Source: Hydractinia symbiolongicarpus
Taxonomy: Eukaryota; Cnidaria; Hydrozoa; Anthoathecata; Hydractiniidae
Direction: 5' to 3'
Length of the DNA stretch: 64,000 nucleotides
Assembly: GCF_029227915.1 (NCBI RefSeq)
Contig: NC_079879.1
Coordinates: forward strand, 23,636,501 to 23,700,500
Shown here: positions 34,115-46,908 of the stretch, piece after piece
Layout of the letters: the number at the start of each line of letters is the position of its first letter
How positions within the stretch are numbered: position 1 is the first letter of the stretch
Translations under genes and position numbers: made by a program
Notes under the pieces: generated by a model
The model's database searches: none
Seen by the model: the letters and a program-made list of their open reading frames with translations, nothing else
What the model was told of the DNA's origin: nothing

Positions 34115-34508
34115 AGATCCTTCAAATATCTTGGTGCAGCATTATACAATGACTTACCATTAAAAATACGTTGTTGCGATAACTTATTTCAGTTCAAAAA
34201 ATTAGTTTATCAACATTTTATGTAAATATTTGCTTTTAAAATATGTTTTATATGTTTTTAGTAATTATTTAAGTAGCTTCTGTTTCTAACTTTTGCGCAT
34301 TCTAGTTTCACATTTTTCTCTTTTTTCTTTTTTCTTGGTACGTACATGCGTTTTATATTAATTTCTTAGCTAACTCATGAGTGGTTATTTAGTAGATAAT
34401 TGTTTTTGCTTATATTTTTCTTTCTTTTATATATTTTTACTTACAGGACACACGATGATAGCAGTAGTTCATTTTACTGAAGTGTAAAAAATCCTGTATA
34501 AATATTGT

Positions 34509-34593
<85 letters not shown>
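34115..34593 (+). mobile_element. 5'-truncated LINE 3' end with (AAT)n tail
   Basis: Encodes RSFKYLGAALYNDLPLKIR then FQFKKLVYQHFM and a stop at 34225. This is the usual C-terminal tail (W/YNxLPxxIR) of jockey/CR1-like ORF2 proteins. About 280 bp of 3' UTR follow, then an (AAT)n tract of about 84 bp (34510-34593) that I take as its 3' tail. It lies inside the TTAA element, so it inserted later. Confidence 0.65.
34510..34593. repeat. (AAT)n microsatellite
   Basis: About 28 perfect AAT/ATA units. Probably the tail of the LINE insert. Confidence 0.95.
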
Positions 34594-35479
34594 GGAAATC
34601 ATTAATGTTAAAAGAAAAAATTATCATTGTGTAAAGTATAATTTTTATTGGCTTGGTATGTAATTGTTGGTTACGAACACGAAGTTTATACCAAGCTTGC
34701 ATCTTTTTATTTTGATAAACAAATACAAAAGAAGCATGTGTTTCGCTGATACATACAAAATCAAATGATTTATGTAAATCAGGTAATTGCCTGAAGATCT
34801 CTTTCAAAGTAGTCTGGCTCAAAGTGCGTGGAACATATATAAAATCCTGAATCCTTAGGCAAGGAACCAGTTCTTCTAAAATGTTATGTGACCATCTTTT
34901 TCGAAGCTCTTTTTTTATTTGCGCTGGGATTTTTGGAGAAAACTACAACATCGTCAACATTTTCTTCTGATTTATTATTACCAGTTCTGTTAGTGCAGTT
35001 GATGGTGGCACAATTAGGCATGTTTTCAACCATTTGAACTTGAATGTTTAAGTAAATTAACAACTAATACTACTACCACCGCCAGCACATTACACTTTCT
35101 GAACTAAAAAACGTCATAATTTCAACTCGACTCAATCCTTTTAAAATTGCAAAGGGGTCAGAATAAAGAAGCGATTTCACGTGTAGTAAACACAACTTTA
35201 TACTAAGTTAGTGAAACTTTTATATGAAAAGAAATAGGTATTTCAAGTTTTTTTTTGTTGCGGCTACTGTTTTTTTAAATAAAAAATTAGAGTTTACTTC
35301 CCTTTTAACGTTTCCACCTTGAAATAGGGTGACAACAGAGACCGGAATATAAGAAAGGTGGGATTATTTTTTTCAAAGTATTAGATTGGGTTAGTATAAT
35401 TTTCAACAAAAATTTTCAGCAAGTTTTTAAAAACACAATATCACAATATTATATTGTATAAAAAGCATAAATTACAAAT

Positions 35480-38398
35480 GTGACGATTCCAGGGAATTTG
35501 ATAACAAGCTATTTAGCGATAATTTTTCATTATCGATCACTTATAGCGCCTGATCGCTAAGCAAAAAGTTTTATCGATAATTTAGATTAAAAATATAAAA
35601 TTATCGATAAATATCGCTAAGGGATTTTCTTTTTTTATTTATCGCTATTTTGCAAGGGCTAAATTAGCATAAATTAAAATAATGACTGCGGTACTTGATA
35701 AATGCTAGCGAGCTAAAGGAAGCCGAGTTTTGATCCCTTGCTGCGGGGAAAAACACCGTGTCTAAAAGCTAAATAATTATTTTTGTTTGATCCGTGTTTT
35801 TTTATTCTTTTTAGATAATTATTTTCTAGATAAGGAAAGCAATCAGAAGATTCAAAATTGACCAAGAAAGTTTAGCTAGTTAGCTACCTTGATTTTTAGT
35901 CAGGATAAATTTTAATTTTATAGGATCATAATCTAGAGAATAAAGCAAGAGGACAGCTGTCGAACATGTGGATAGTTGTGTTTTGTTTACTTCAACAGCG
36001 CGTTTTCATGTAGGTCTTACTTTAGGAAACAGTAACACTTTTTCTTTACAAAACAAAGTTTGTAATAAAATCAGTAAACCAAGGAATTTAATAGGGCACG
36101 CGTTTCATGAACTCTTTGTTACAAATAAATAAAATGTGTCACTTTCTATCCCAGACAAATTTTGTAACAAGGCAGGGGAATAGATCTTTGGCTATTTTTT
36201 CTTTCATAATGCATAGAGTCATCCTTAAAAGGACGTCCAAATTTTGGGGATGGCTGCATAGTTTCTTCTGCAAACACTTTCTTCCTTTAGAAATTATTCC
36301 ACCCTCATGAGGAATTAATTTGGTAACACAAGGTAAAACTAAAATGAAAACATAAACATTTCCATTTCATATTATTTTGTAACATAAAATGCAAAAACTA
36401 CGGATGTAAATACTTTCCTCATGATATTTAAAAAATAAATATATATATATAAACAAAGAAATTTTCTAAAATTTAAATTGTGCTACTTACTAATTATGTA
36501 AACCATATCAAAATTATTTCTGTACAGTGATTGTACACGCAATTATCAAACATGAGAATAAATAATGAAATTTTTAGACAAACATGAAAACCTTATTTAC
36601 AGTTAATTTGGGTGGTATAGCATTAAATCAACTGAAATTGGTAAATAATATTGTTCTCTGGTTATATTTTAAGAAAATGTAAAAAAAATTTGAAACCAGA
36701 GGCCGCATGTGAGACTAGATAATGATCTGCAATAATATTTTAAACCATTTATAGAAAAAAGTAATGATAATCAAAAATGTTACTTCCTAGTATTTATTTA
36801 TAAATAACTGTGTAAAAAAATCAGAAAATCGTGATGAGTGGACCTAGAGAAAAGCTTTGACGTATGAACAGACCCTAATTTATAGGTAACTTCACTATCG
36901 CGTAACCAAAAATAAGAGGCTAAATTTATTTTTTGGTTAAAATACATTACTATAAATATATAATTCAGGAGTGGACCATGGGAACCATAAAGATTTCTGA
37001 AGCACACAAAGCTCTTCTCCACCATGTAACACCATAATTCTAAATTTAAAGGAATATGCAATGCAAATTTTCGCCCAAAAATTGGGTATCAAATATCAAA
37101 TGTCTGACGACACCTTCAACCATAAATGAAATGTCCGATAAATGATTTTACTGGCACTCCAAAAAAAATATTAACAAAAAGTTATGTAATTCAACAGGTG
37201 TGGGAAAAATTAGTTACAGAATGACCACACACTAGCTTTATTGTGGCAGTGTCTAAAAATGATATTTTTGGTACTACAATTTTGTGTAATATAAAGAAAT
37301 GGCATGCAAGCAGTAAAAAAAATCTAACATGGTTAAAAACAGGACTTTCCAGTAGTGTTTTGTATGTTGCGTGGTTTATGTAAACAGGGCTTTAAGTGAC
37401 ACAAACAAAAACACCCCCTAATTTGGCTGTATCAATTTGCATTTAAGCAGATTTTCTTATTTTATTTGCCGATATAATATAATTTTTCAGACTGAAAGTT
37501 TGGCAAATTAAACCATCACAACTAAAATTATTGCAAAGCAACAGCTGAGGCTAGCTAGCTAGCTCCCTTGATCCAGACTTGTTTTAGTTTTAAGAAAGCT
37601 ATAAATTCACTGGTGTGGACTTTTATCAAAAAGTAGCTTGTTTCTTACTTGTCATAAAGTAGCTAGCTAATTCAAGGTTTTGTTCCTGCTGTTTTTTGGT
37701 GAAATTTTGGCAAATTATAAACGATCACAATTAAAATTATTCCAATGCAACTGTTAGAGGCTACCTAGCTCCCGTAACTCAGACTTGTTTTAGTTTTAAA
37801 AAAGCTGTAAATTTATTGGCGTAGACTTTTATACAAAAAGAAACTTGTTTCTTGCTTGTTATTATAAAGTAGTAAGTTAATTTAATAACGATTTGTTCCA
37901 GCGCAGCCATTACGTCCAAAAGAAGAATCTAAAATAAAAGGGGGTCTGGACAGCGCCGCATGTTTACAGCGTGTGATATTTTGCAGAACAAAAAAAAATT
38001 AAAAGAGACTAACTAAATTATTCTTTTATTCTTTACAGCGATCAAACAAATTATATTTACTTCTAAAAAGAATATTAATACACTTTATGAAAACATCAAG
38101 TAAACCGTTTTTGCTGTTTTGCAAGTTATTTAATCAACAAACATTAAAAGAATGTTGTCTGGCTTGCTTTTCGCATAATAAGCTAACAAATTTATGCGTC
38201 GGCCATATTGCACTATTATCGATAATCTGCTGACAAAGCAAATCAAATTAGCGATAATTATAGCTCAGCATTGTTGATCGCTAATGACCTGATCGCTAAT
38301 CCATTTTATTTATCGATAATTCTGTTCTTTTTTCATGAATTATCGCTAAATAGTGATCGATAAATATAGGTTGTTATCAAATTCCCTGGAATCGTCAC
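35480..38398. mobile_element. 2.9-kb non-coding TIR element
   Basis: Left end GTGACGATTCCAGGGAATTT is matched by its exact complement at 38379-38398, and AAAT flanks both sides (35476-35479 and 38399-38402). Both subterminal regions are full of TATCGATAA, AGCGATAA and GATCGCTAA motifs in both orientations, typical of transposase-binding clusters. The interior has no transposase. Two related blocks of about 205 bp (37497-37700 and 37705-37905, by eye about 80% alike) form a tandem duplication, both with CAGACTTGTTTTAGTTTTAA. The superfamily is not assigned. Confidence 0.75.
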
Positions 38399-40004
38399 AA
38401 ATAAATTTAGGAAAAAGCTGTTTTTCTGCAATAAAAACCAACTTTTAATTAAAATTATTTTAAATTGTGAAGTGAGTCAAGGTTAAAAACATGCTTCAAC
38501 TCAGCACTTGTTTTTCATGTGAGTTTAGTGGCAGTAGGAAAATGATCCCAATTAACAGACATTCTCTTGGTGAAATATCTCTGATTTAAAACTAAGTGTA
38601 TAAAGTCAAGTCTGCAAGAAGATGTAAACTCTTTTCATTTTTTCTTATGCATTTGTTTAGGCTTTAGGATTGAAAAAATGGTTCTAATCTTTAAAACTAA
38701 CTACCATTTATTTTACATAGCGCTTATTTGTGAACCAGCTAATGTCAAAAAAATGAGAGTTGCTTGTTTTTTAAATTACAGCTTGATAAAAATAATGCAT
38801 CAATAATACATACAGTTATTTGATGGAAAAACATTAACTCTAAAATTGTTGGAATTTATGCAAAGGGGAGGGGACTGGAAAAAACGAAATTATCAAGGGG
38901 GGACTAAATCACTAGGACACTATGGCCAGTTGATCAGTAAATTTTTTTTCCCTTTTCCCTTTTAATAAACTTTGATACTTCGCAGAACAAAACAACTTAG
39001 TAATAACGGCTTAGGGGTCAAAAAGCCCTGTGAAATAGGTTGCAATAAGAGAAGAAGCACTGGTTTGTAACTGGGATGAGCAAACGAGTGTTATTTTGGC
39101 CAAAATATTTATATTAATCAATTCACCTTTATTATATCTATGCAAAGACTTGGCAGGAGGTTATAAGGACACACGTGATACAGAGGAAGTTGAGTTTAGA
39201 TCTAACACAGTCTAGATCAGATGGGAGGGGTTCATTAATATACACCGTCCAACCCACGCTAGCATGGAAAACTGAAGTTAAGCCGAGAATGATGAATGAT
39301 AAAGTTTAAATGCACATTCCTTGACTGGTCTAAAATGACAGAAAATAACATAATGTACTATATATATATACCGCATATATCGTATATACTGTAATTATGG
39401 TATGCATCATAACTAAATCTGAAATTCTTAAAATGTGAATATCTTGAGAATGAAAAGAACTTTTTACAAAATTTAAAGATACTTGTTAACCCATTTTTAA
39501 GCTTTATAACATAAGTCTAACATCATTTTATACCTCAGGTTCCCCTTAAGGTTTTATCGTTTCCAGCATATAACTGAATAAATACTATCCTAATCTATTT
39601 ACATCTTTGCAATTACACTGAACATATTAACATGATTTGCTTCTTGATTTAAAGCAGTATGGCAGGTATTATTTCTAAGGTGTTTCTGACCTGTATTTGA
39701 CGTTTTAGTGCGAAGGACTTGATTATTAATTGCTGTTGAAAATATCGAGAGAAAAAATATGCTTCTTCTTTATCCTTGCTAAGTTCAAGCAAAATGTGGT
39801 AACTTAAAATATAAAAAAAAATACAAAAAATTCAATGCAAAAGACACATGCAATGATGTCCTCCCAAATATTGCCACTTCTTTTCTTTTACACTCTACGA
39901 TTGCTAAGATAATTTAAGTTCAAATGCACACGCCTTTTCTTTTCCCCAAAGGCTCCTGAAACAATTTAATTTTATATTTTGGATCAGTTTATGTAATGGT
40001 ACAG

Positions 40005-40250
40005 GCAGAAAAAGAAAACACTGATTTCCATTTTTTTATAGATAATTTGCAAAGAGTGACTCAGCTATATTTTTTGGAAATTTCCACACAGTTTGTTTTT
40101 AGTAAACAATGTGTGTTACCCACAACAACAAAATTTACCCTCAAGAAATTAAGCGAAACAGCAGACAACATAGGCGAGCAAGCCTCAGTTGCAGGCATGC
40201 TCTTTTTATCTAAAAAAATGAAAAATCTAAATAATTTTATTCAGTCACAA
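40005..40250 (+). CDS. Tudor gene, exon 2
   Basis: Acceptor TGGTACAG (40004), 82 codons in frame, donor CAA|GTAAAT. It reads AEKENTDFHFFIDNLQRVTQ and ends FLSKKMKNLNNFIQSQ. The product looks helical and has no named motif. Both borders are phase 0 and join the neighbours in frame. The exon is supported mainly by this and by the open frame. Confidence 0.5.
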
Positions 40251-40857
40251 GTAAATTACATCTATATGTTAGCATAACCTGTATTAACAGGTAATTTCCT
40301 GAAGTAACTTACAGGATGCTAAACTTATAAATAGCCAAGCTAACCTTACAAAATATTTTGTAACCTTGAAGCTTATTATAAAAATATTCCATATTTGTTA
40401 ATGCAGGGCATCCCTGTTCAACCATCTGTGTATAACGCAACGCTAAATTAGTGTGATTGATTCAACTCAACACTATTGGAACACCACTTTTACTAAACAC
40501 ACGAATTACCAATGATACTGGTTCAACACAATTAAAACCCCACCACCAGGTGATTCTTATTATAAAATCGCCTAGATAGAAGATCAATACTTACTGCCAT
40601 TTTTAATTTTATGTCTATTGTTTTATTGATGGATTTTTGCTGCTGACATTAGCATGCTGAGACCTTCAGTGGAAATTACAGTACACTTCAGAAAAGGAAT
40701 TTTCCTCCTTTTTTTGGATTTTTTATGTGTGAGCGGGAGGCACATTTTAAATCCTATCCTATTAAATAATCGTTGCGTGTTCTTCAGCTTGTGCATCACA
40801 CTCAGCCAATGGAATTCCCTGCAAGAAAATTTCTAAATTTTTATTTTGCAATTTTAG

Positions 40858-40932
40858 GAAGTTCCATCTCTGTTTCAGAAGTCATTGGATTTAACATTAG
40901 CTCTAATAGATGTTTCCAAAGCTGTTCGGCAA
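40858..40932 (+). CDS. Tudor gene, exon 3
   Basis: Acceptor TGCAATTTTAG, donor CAA|GTAAGT, 25 codons (EVPSLFQKSLDLTLALIDVS then KAVRQ), phase 0 at both borders. Probably the end of the helical region before the Tudor domain. Confidence 0.6.
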
Positions 40933-42059
40933 GTAAGTATCTCTCTGTAAGTGTTTTTGGTAGTGCCACTTTTAGATGTGCTTTGGTACTGGTTGAAGGG
41001 GTGGCCACCTTAAAAATTTCCTGAAAATGTCTTTGACTTGTTTCTTACATGTCATACAGTTCTTAAAAAAACGTAAAGTAATATGATACATGTGGAAACA
41101 GAAATTTCACTCATATTGCAAATATTTAATTTTACCATTGTTGTATATATTGAGCAATTGGGCTGGTCTTAAAAATATATATGTTTGTCGTCATACTGAT
41201 GAGGGTTTCGGCACTGACCTGGTCAGTTGGTCGGGATTTTATTTTATCTTTATTTTCAAAGTATGTCTATCTACAGTATATCTTTCTTATATTTTAAGAG
41301 AATATACTAAATAAGCACAGCAAAAAATAAAAAAGTTTATGAAGTCTGCAATCAAGAACGGTTATTACGAAAAACATAAGGTAAAAAGAGCATTAAAGTC
41401 GGCCCCTTTCCTTCATGCTGACACTCCTATGTTTGGCTGCTGCATTACACTGAGACTTGAACAATTTAGGACCGTGCCACAAGTCAGTCCGACCTTCATG
41501 GTCACAGAGAATACTGCGCTCCCATGCAAGTTAAATATAACTGGAACATGGGAGAGGTTAGATGTCTTGTAACTTAATACAGCTTTCGGATAAATGTTTT
41601 TGTGATGTGTAATACATCATGGGGACATTCGTCCAAAAGCTGTATTAAGAAAAAAGAAAAAGCATGTTGAATAAAGTTTAAAAAATTTCTAAAAAGGGAA
41701 AAGAGAAATCAAGAATGTCTAGAAATGTATTTAATGCCAAAAACTTATAGCAAATCTGTTGGCACATCATCATGTTCAACGTTGTTTTAACTTTGCACTT
41801 GTGGTTAATACATCTTACAAAATTCATTTTTTTATTGGGTTTCGTTTTGAGGCTGGCTTTCCTGCATCTGCAGAAGGAAAAAAAAATTTTTGTAACAGTG
41901 GTCCAAGAAAATGTTTCCACCTAGCACAATATTATTGACCAGGTTGGGCGACTGCAAACACAAATATTTTTAAGTCCAACCTCACTTATAGTAAGCACCA
42001 TGCTTATGTTAAAAAAACTTCAAGCATCCTTAGAGACACATACCTCAATCTGTTTACAG

Positions 42060-42150
42060 GCAGCAGATGCGTCTGATAATTTATTTCAACAATGTTTTGC
42101 ACCAAGACAGGTGATAAATACAGTGCCTAACACCATAACGAAAGAGGCGG
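42060..42150 (+). CDS. Tudor gene, exon 4
   Basis: Acceptor CTGTTTACAG, donor GCGG|GTGAGT, 30 codons plus one base (AADASDNLFQQCFAPRQVIN then TVPNTITKEA). Phase 1 at the 3' border matches the next exon, restoring a Gly codon. Confidence 0.65.
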
Positions 42151-43156
42151 GTGAGTTCAAGTTTATTTGTGTATTTTTTGTGCATGGAAAAGTTTTCAAT
42201 AATACTGCATTTAGAAATTCCAGAAACTTTGTTACTTAAAGTAGTTCCGGACTTTAACTATTGTTTTTCAGGACAGCAAATCCGTGATAATCATGCACTT
42301 GTTTAAAAATGTCCTGGAATTTATATTTTAATTTTCTGTTGTCACCATGTCACAATTAAAAGGATTTGTAGTTCAAGGTGGCCAATTTGCCATGTTTCAT
42401 AACTAGCTATTATCATAGCTAGCTATATATACTGCAGCTAAACATTTAAAAATGAATATAGCTAGCTGAACTGAAACATATTCTCTTAATCTGAGCCACA
42501 ACACAAACTATGGTTGCTAGATAGCTATACATAACTTCTGGTAAATGAAGAAGTGGGGATTGCTGAGTTAGCCACAACAGGAACAAATACTAAACATAAA
42601 AAAGACTTTTTATTAAAATGCACCATTTTTACATTACCTAAGAATTAAATTTTTCTTGAAAAAAGCAATTTATTGACTTAACAAAAACCTTTTTTTAAAA
42701 AGTTATCAATTTTCCCTTGTTTGTTTTTTTATTTTCAGTTTACTTTATTTTGAATGAATAAGGACCGATTATTATTAAATTCTGTTGTAATGAAAAATTT
42801 AAAAACGTACTGCATTTGTTAAAGTTACGCACACAGTGACACCCCTACGCTCAGACAGACAGACAGAGGCAAACCCAGATCCCTAGATAAACCCACCCAT
42901 GCACACACAGACATGCAATCAAGTAGGAAGACTGACTTATTATACTAAATTAACCTCTAAGCTGGTGTTTATGCATTCGTAGTTTATATTTTAATGTGAA
43001 ATATAGAGTATGAGAAAAAAAATATCTCTAAAATGTTATTAGTTGAATCATTCCAAGTCAATGGAACTTTTCCTGGCGACTCTAACATCTAATAAACTGC
43101 AAGTGACTGTAGTGAATGCAGAAAACATTCTGTATAATTCTTTCTTTTTTCAACAG

Positions 43157-43277
43157 GTACTCTGTTCGTTTCTGTTACTACATCACTTGCGAAGGATGGA
43201 ACATTTTGGTGCAAATACTGGTCTTCACAAGACTCTCTCCATTGCGACAAGCTCAAAGAGATTAGTGATAAGCTTAG
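43157..43277 (+). CDS. Tudor gene, exon 5 (start of extended Tudor domain)
   Basis: Acceptor TTTCAACAG, donor CTTAG|GTAAGT. It reads TLFVSVTTSLAKDGTFWCKY then WSSQDSLHCDKLKEISDKL. The pattern (FVSVT...G.FWCKYW...L..L...L) is the entry strand and helix of an extended Tudor domain (SNase-like plus Tudor core). A longer antisense frame over this stretch is a shadow. Confidence 0.8.
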
Positions 43278-43381
43278 GTAAGTTTGACATATTTGTATGT
43301 CATTATTTTCCAGTTTGACATCAATGCTTGACATAATTTGCTCTAGTGCAGAATTTTTAGATATTATTATTTCTTTTGTAG

Positions 43382-43517
43382 TGTGTCTAACAAAGAAGAA
43401 ATTTCTATTAATGCAGCAACAGATGCACAATTAAACAAACCCATGTTTGTGTATTCTACTACTCATAATTTATATGTCAGGGTGGCTGTGGTGAAGTATA
43501 CGTTGCCATCAGAACAG
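43382..43517 (+). CDS. Tudor gene, exon 6
   Basis: Acceptor TTTTGTAG, donor CAG|GTACTA. It reads VSNKEEISINAATDAQLNKP then MFVYSTTHNLYVRVAVVKYT. LYVRVAVVKYT corresponds to the first Tudor core strand (W/YxRAxV). Phases 2 and 0 fit both neighbours. Confidence 0.8.
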
Positions 43518-45003
43518 GTACTATGAGACTTGGCAAAAGACTACTTCAATTATTGCCTAGCACGTGTCCACAGGATACAGAAATGTGTGCACAAATTCAG
43601 AGCGGGGGCTATTAAGCTATATCATTAGTTGTAATTCTAGAATTTGTCATTTTTACAATGAAGAGCTTTGAGTATTACAAGTACTTCAAATCGAATTAGA
43701 CTTTTTAAATGTTAAAATATTAAGACTTCGATGTGTGCAATTTAAACTGTTGTGCTAAAATATTGAGGTTGTTTTTCTAATTGATTCTGCAATCTGCATA
43801 TGTCCACACCAGTAACAAGTTACTAGCAAATATGTCCACACCAGTAACTAGCAAGTTTTTCAGGTTAAGTATGATCTTACTTTCTATTTGTTATTATCAT
43901 TGTTTTTTATTGAAAGAACATGTAAATGTCTCATTTTTTGATTGACAATCAGATTTTTTCTGCAATAAGTAGATTTACAAAACTACGGTGGAAAAACATA
44001 ATATATTTCACCCCTGATAGTAATCATAGGGTTTGACAGATGTTGTCATATTATATCTCTTCAAAAGTTATAAAAGACCAAAAAATTTTATTATATTTGT
44101 TTATTGTTTTTTTTCTTTCTTTTTTTTTGCTCTTTTCCCTGTAAAGTGGAAGCAAGATCAAATTTTCAAATAACACTGTTAAGCGAGGCATAAAATTCTG
44201 TAAAAGCAGCATTTCTTTGTGCTTAAAATTTGTTTGTTAAACCATTTTAAAGGTTTGTGGGAGACTTCACGACCTGTTGAAATGTGACTTTACTAGCAAA
44301 AAAAGTTTTTAAAACTTCACTACCAAGTAACTAGGCACCTAAACAAGTTACCATTTTTGCAATTGAAACGTTGTAAATGTTTAAATGTTCCTGTAATATA
44401 AGAAATATTCTTTGCTTCAAGCAACCATTCGTGTGAAGAAGAAAAAGCACGAGGAGCAGCAACGATACATGCTTGTGGATTTTATTTGAGAAGGCTTAGC
44501 TTTTGTAAAGTTTCTTTTTTTTAAAAAAAAACATGACCTTGTTAAAAAATATAGCAAAAATATTATCTTCCTTTCAAACAAACGTATTTCAATAAATTTC
44601 TGGTGGTATACGCACAAAATATGCTAAAGCATATATACACAAATCTATTTCAACGAATAAGTCCAAAGAACTTTTTTGAGAGGATTTAATGTCGCAAAAA
44701 ATATAGTTAAAATTTCAATTACCAAATTTACTAAAAATTGATTTATCAACCATTTCAAAGGTTTCATGAAAACAAGTTTGCATTTTTCAATTGCTTTAAT
44801 TGTGTGTTTACTGGATGAACTAAAGCAAGAAATATTTATTTCTTGAATATTCATCATTTTCTGACCTGCCTTTTTTACCTTTCCCCTCTCTACCCCATTC
44901 GTCCTCAAATCGACTTATTTCATGACTTCATCTAGATACTTTACTACTCCACACTTCATATTCCTCTACCTTGTAAACGCCCCTCATTATTTTTATTTTT
45001 CAG

Positions 45004-45105
45004 GTTTCTGTTCGATACCTGGATTATGGAGTTGTCGGGGAAATACCACTAAACACAAATTTCTATATGATTCCAAAAGGCAATGAAGAGCAACAACCCT
45101 TCTTA
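45004..45105 (+). CDS. Tudor gene, exon 7 (Tudor core)
   Basis: 34 codons: VSVRYLDYGVVGEIPLNTNF then YMIPKGNEEQQPFL. VRYLDYG is the hallmark VxFxDYG strand pair of Tudor domains; the aromatic residues Tyr and Tyr of YLDY would line the methylarginine cage. Phase 0 at both ends. Confidence 0.85.
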
Positions 45106-45388
45106 GTATGTTATTTCGTGTTTTTGCAACTTAATTTTGGTGCATTTTTGCTTTCACACATAATAAACGTTTTTGGCTTGTTATGTATATTTTTATCAAT
45201 TCTGCCAGTTTGTGATTACTTCAAAGGATGATAATTATGTTTTGACACTTGATAGTTTATTTAACAGCATTTAAAGACTTGTTCTAATAACTGGGTTGTT
45301 CTTGCTTTTTAAGAACAGTTAATTGTGATTTATGTGAAAAAAGCGTCCATCCGTAGACTTTTACTGGCTTTTCATGTTCTCATTTTAG

Positions 45389-45439
45389 AGTATGTACTGT
45401 GCTCTGTCAGATGATGAAACGCTTGCACTACCATATGAG
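45389..45439 (+). CDS. Tudor gene, exon 8
   Basis: 17 codons (SMYCALSDDETLALPYE), the segment that follows the Tudor core (P..A..C.L in the family). Acceptor TCATTTTAG, donor GAG|GTGAGG. Confidence 0.75.
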
Positions 45440-45800
45440 GTGAGGTGTTTTTGTCGATGTAAATAGTTGTTAAAACATCGAACTTAAATCTTCTTCACAG
45501 TGCATTTATTTAGAATTCTTGGTTTCCAATCTCTTTTTCCTTACGCTTGTAAAAGATAACTGCTTTTGTATATGCTTCGTTTATGGAGTTTAAAAATAAA
45601 AGGAATTTTTTAAAACTGGGTTTTTGTAAATTTTCAACTAAATTAGTTACATGGAAAAAATTTTTCTTTGGCATTATTATTATGGTAAAAGCCTTTTACA
45701 AATTACAAAAAACATAAATAAGGAAGTTACTGTAGCAATTTTGGTGTGCTTCAATTTTATATAGGTATAATGTCACTTTATGTAAAACGCTTTTTACCAG

Positions 45801-45954
45801 GCCAAATGGAGGTTTCGTGATTTGACATGTAATCAAGTACTAATGGCTCGGGTCGTGAAAAAGGTCAATCGAAACTCGTTATGCTGTAGTGTATTGGAAA
45901 TGAAATCCCTTCTTGGGGAAGAATTTAACATCAACGAGCAAGTGATGGAGAAAG
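45801..45954 (+). CDS. Tudor gene, exon 9
   Basis: Acceptor TTTTTACCAG, donor GAAAG|GTATAC, 51 codons plus one base: AKWRFRDLTCNQVLMARVVK then NRNSLCCSVLEMKSLLGEEF. This is the second SNase-like half that closes the extended Tudor domain. Confidence 0.75.
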
Positions 45955-46694
45955 GTATACATGTGTTGTTACCTGTAATCCCCCCATCCAAAAAATAAAT
46001 TATATTGAGAGAAGGAAAATTTTGCCGCCACAAGTAGTTACGCAATTTAAACTTGTCAATCTTTTTGCGGGTTTAGGCCTGGGGATCTTAGTTTTTTAGG
46101 TTAGGTTTAAATTTTCGAAATATAATAATTGTTGCTGACGTCAGCATTGTCATTTTTCTCACATTTTGGACCTTTAAAAGGGTGCTGTCGTAACATTTTC
46201 ATAAAGCAAATGTGTTTAAATTTGGACTAGCACAAATTAAATTTCGCTACCTACCCTCAGCATATGAAAAAAGTAGCACTTTCAGCTGCAGAGATTTTTA
46301 CGAGTTTATGCGTTTGTCATGGCTAAAAATGTTTCAATATTTTGGTGAGATGTTGTAGAAAAATAGGGAAAACAACCCGCCTATATTTTAAGATTAACGT
46401 TTTCAAGTCAAAGTCGATCGTAGGTAGTTTTTATTAGTATTATACAGGCGCGATTATAAAATTGAAGTTTATTCTGACCCTCTTAACATGGAATACTTTT
46501 TGTTTGCTGGATTTTAAATGAATTTTACCTTTAGAGTATACAGTAGTTAATATAGCACATTTACGTTTTTTTCTAGGAAATGTATAATTCCTATATTTTG
46601 GGTTTACTTGCTTAAAGTTCATTTAAAAGCGAATCAAGCTTTAGAAATTTTTGCATATGCGTTGTCAGGCAAAAATACATTTTTTATGTTTTAG

Positions 46695-46723
46695 TGCAAG
46701 ATCATCAACAAGAAGTGACAGAA
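46695..46723 (+). CDS. Tudor gene, exon 10 (micro-exon)
   Basis: 29 bases between TTTTAG and GAA|GTATGT that restore phase 0 (VQDHQQEVTE). Supported because it is the only short exon that links exon 9 (phase 1) with exon 11 (phase 0). Confidence 0.6.
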
Positions 46724-46908
46724 GTATGTTTTAATTATCTATATGAAATAACTAAGCATGCAGTAAGATATTGCACTCTTTTGCCAAACTCTCTAACCCT
46801 ATTTATCCAAGGGTATTGAGAAATGGAGAGTGGACTCTGGTTACCATTTTATGCACCTCCCTTTAAATAGGAAACATGTATGTTGATGTATTCTCCTTTT
46901 TTAACCAG

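Larger units (their letters stand above)
33880..35308. mobile_element. TTAA-flanked THAP/Kolobok-like element with nested LINE
   Basis: Starts TTAA-AGGGGAAGTAACC and ends with the inverse, GTTTACTTCCCTT-TTAA, giving a TTAA target site at both ends. On the minus strand, 34740-35033 encodes a decayed THAP zinc finger: MPNCATINCTNRTG (first CxxxxC pair), FSKNPSANKKR, a stop, then ICSTHFEPDYFER (the CxxH half). The C2CH arrangement is the DNA-binding domain of THAP-type transposases. The catalytic domain is missing. The left part of the interior is taken up by a truncated LINE with an (AAT)n tail. Confidence 0.65.

Noticed and set aside
34469-34822. 117-codon minus-strand frame with a long poly-isoleucine stretch
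   Set aside because: The isoleucine run is the translated (AAT)n microsatellite. The N-terminal part is an out-of-frame shadow of the decayed THAP region.
40654-41572. Plus-strand frames around the third Tudor exon (40654, 40773, 41090, 41339)
   Set aside because: They ignore the clear splice signals at 40857 and 40933 and show no motif; 41339-41572 has mixed composition without homologue known to me.
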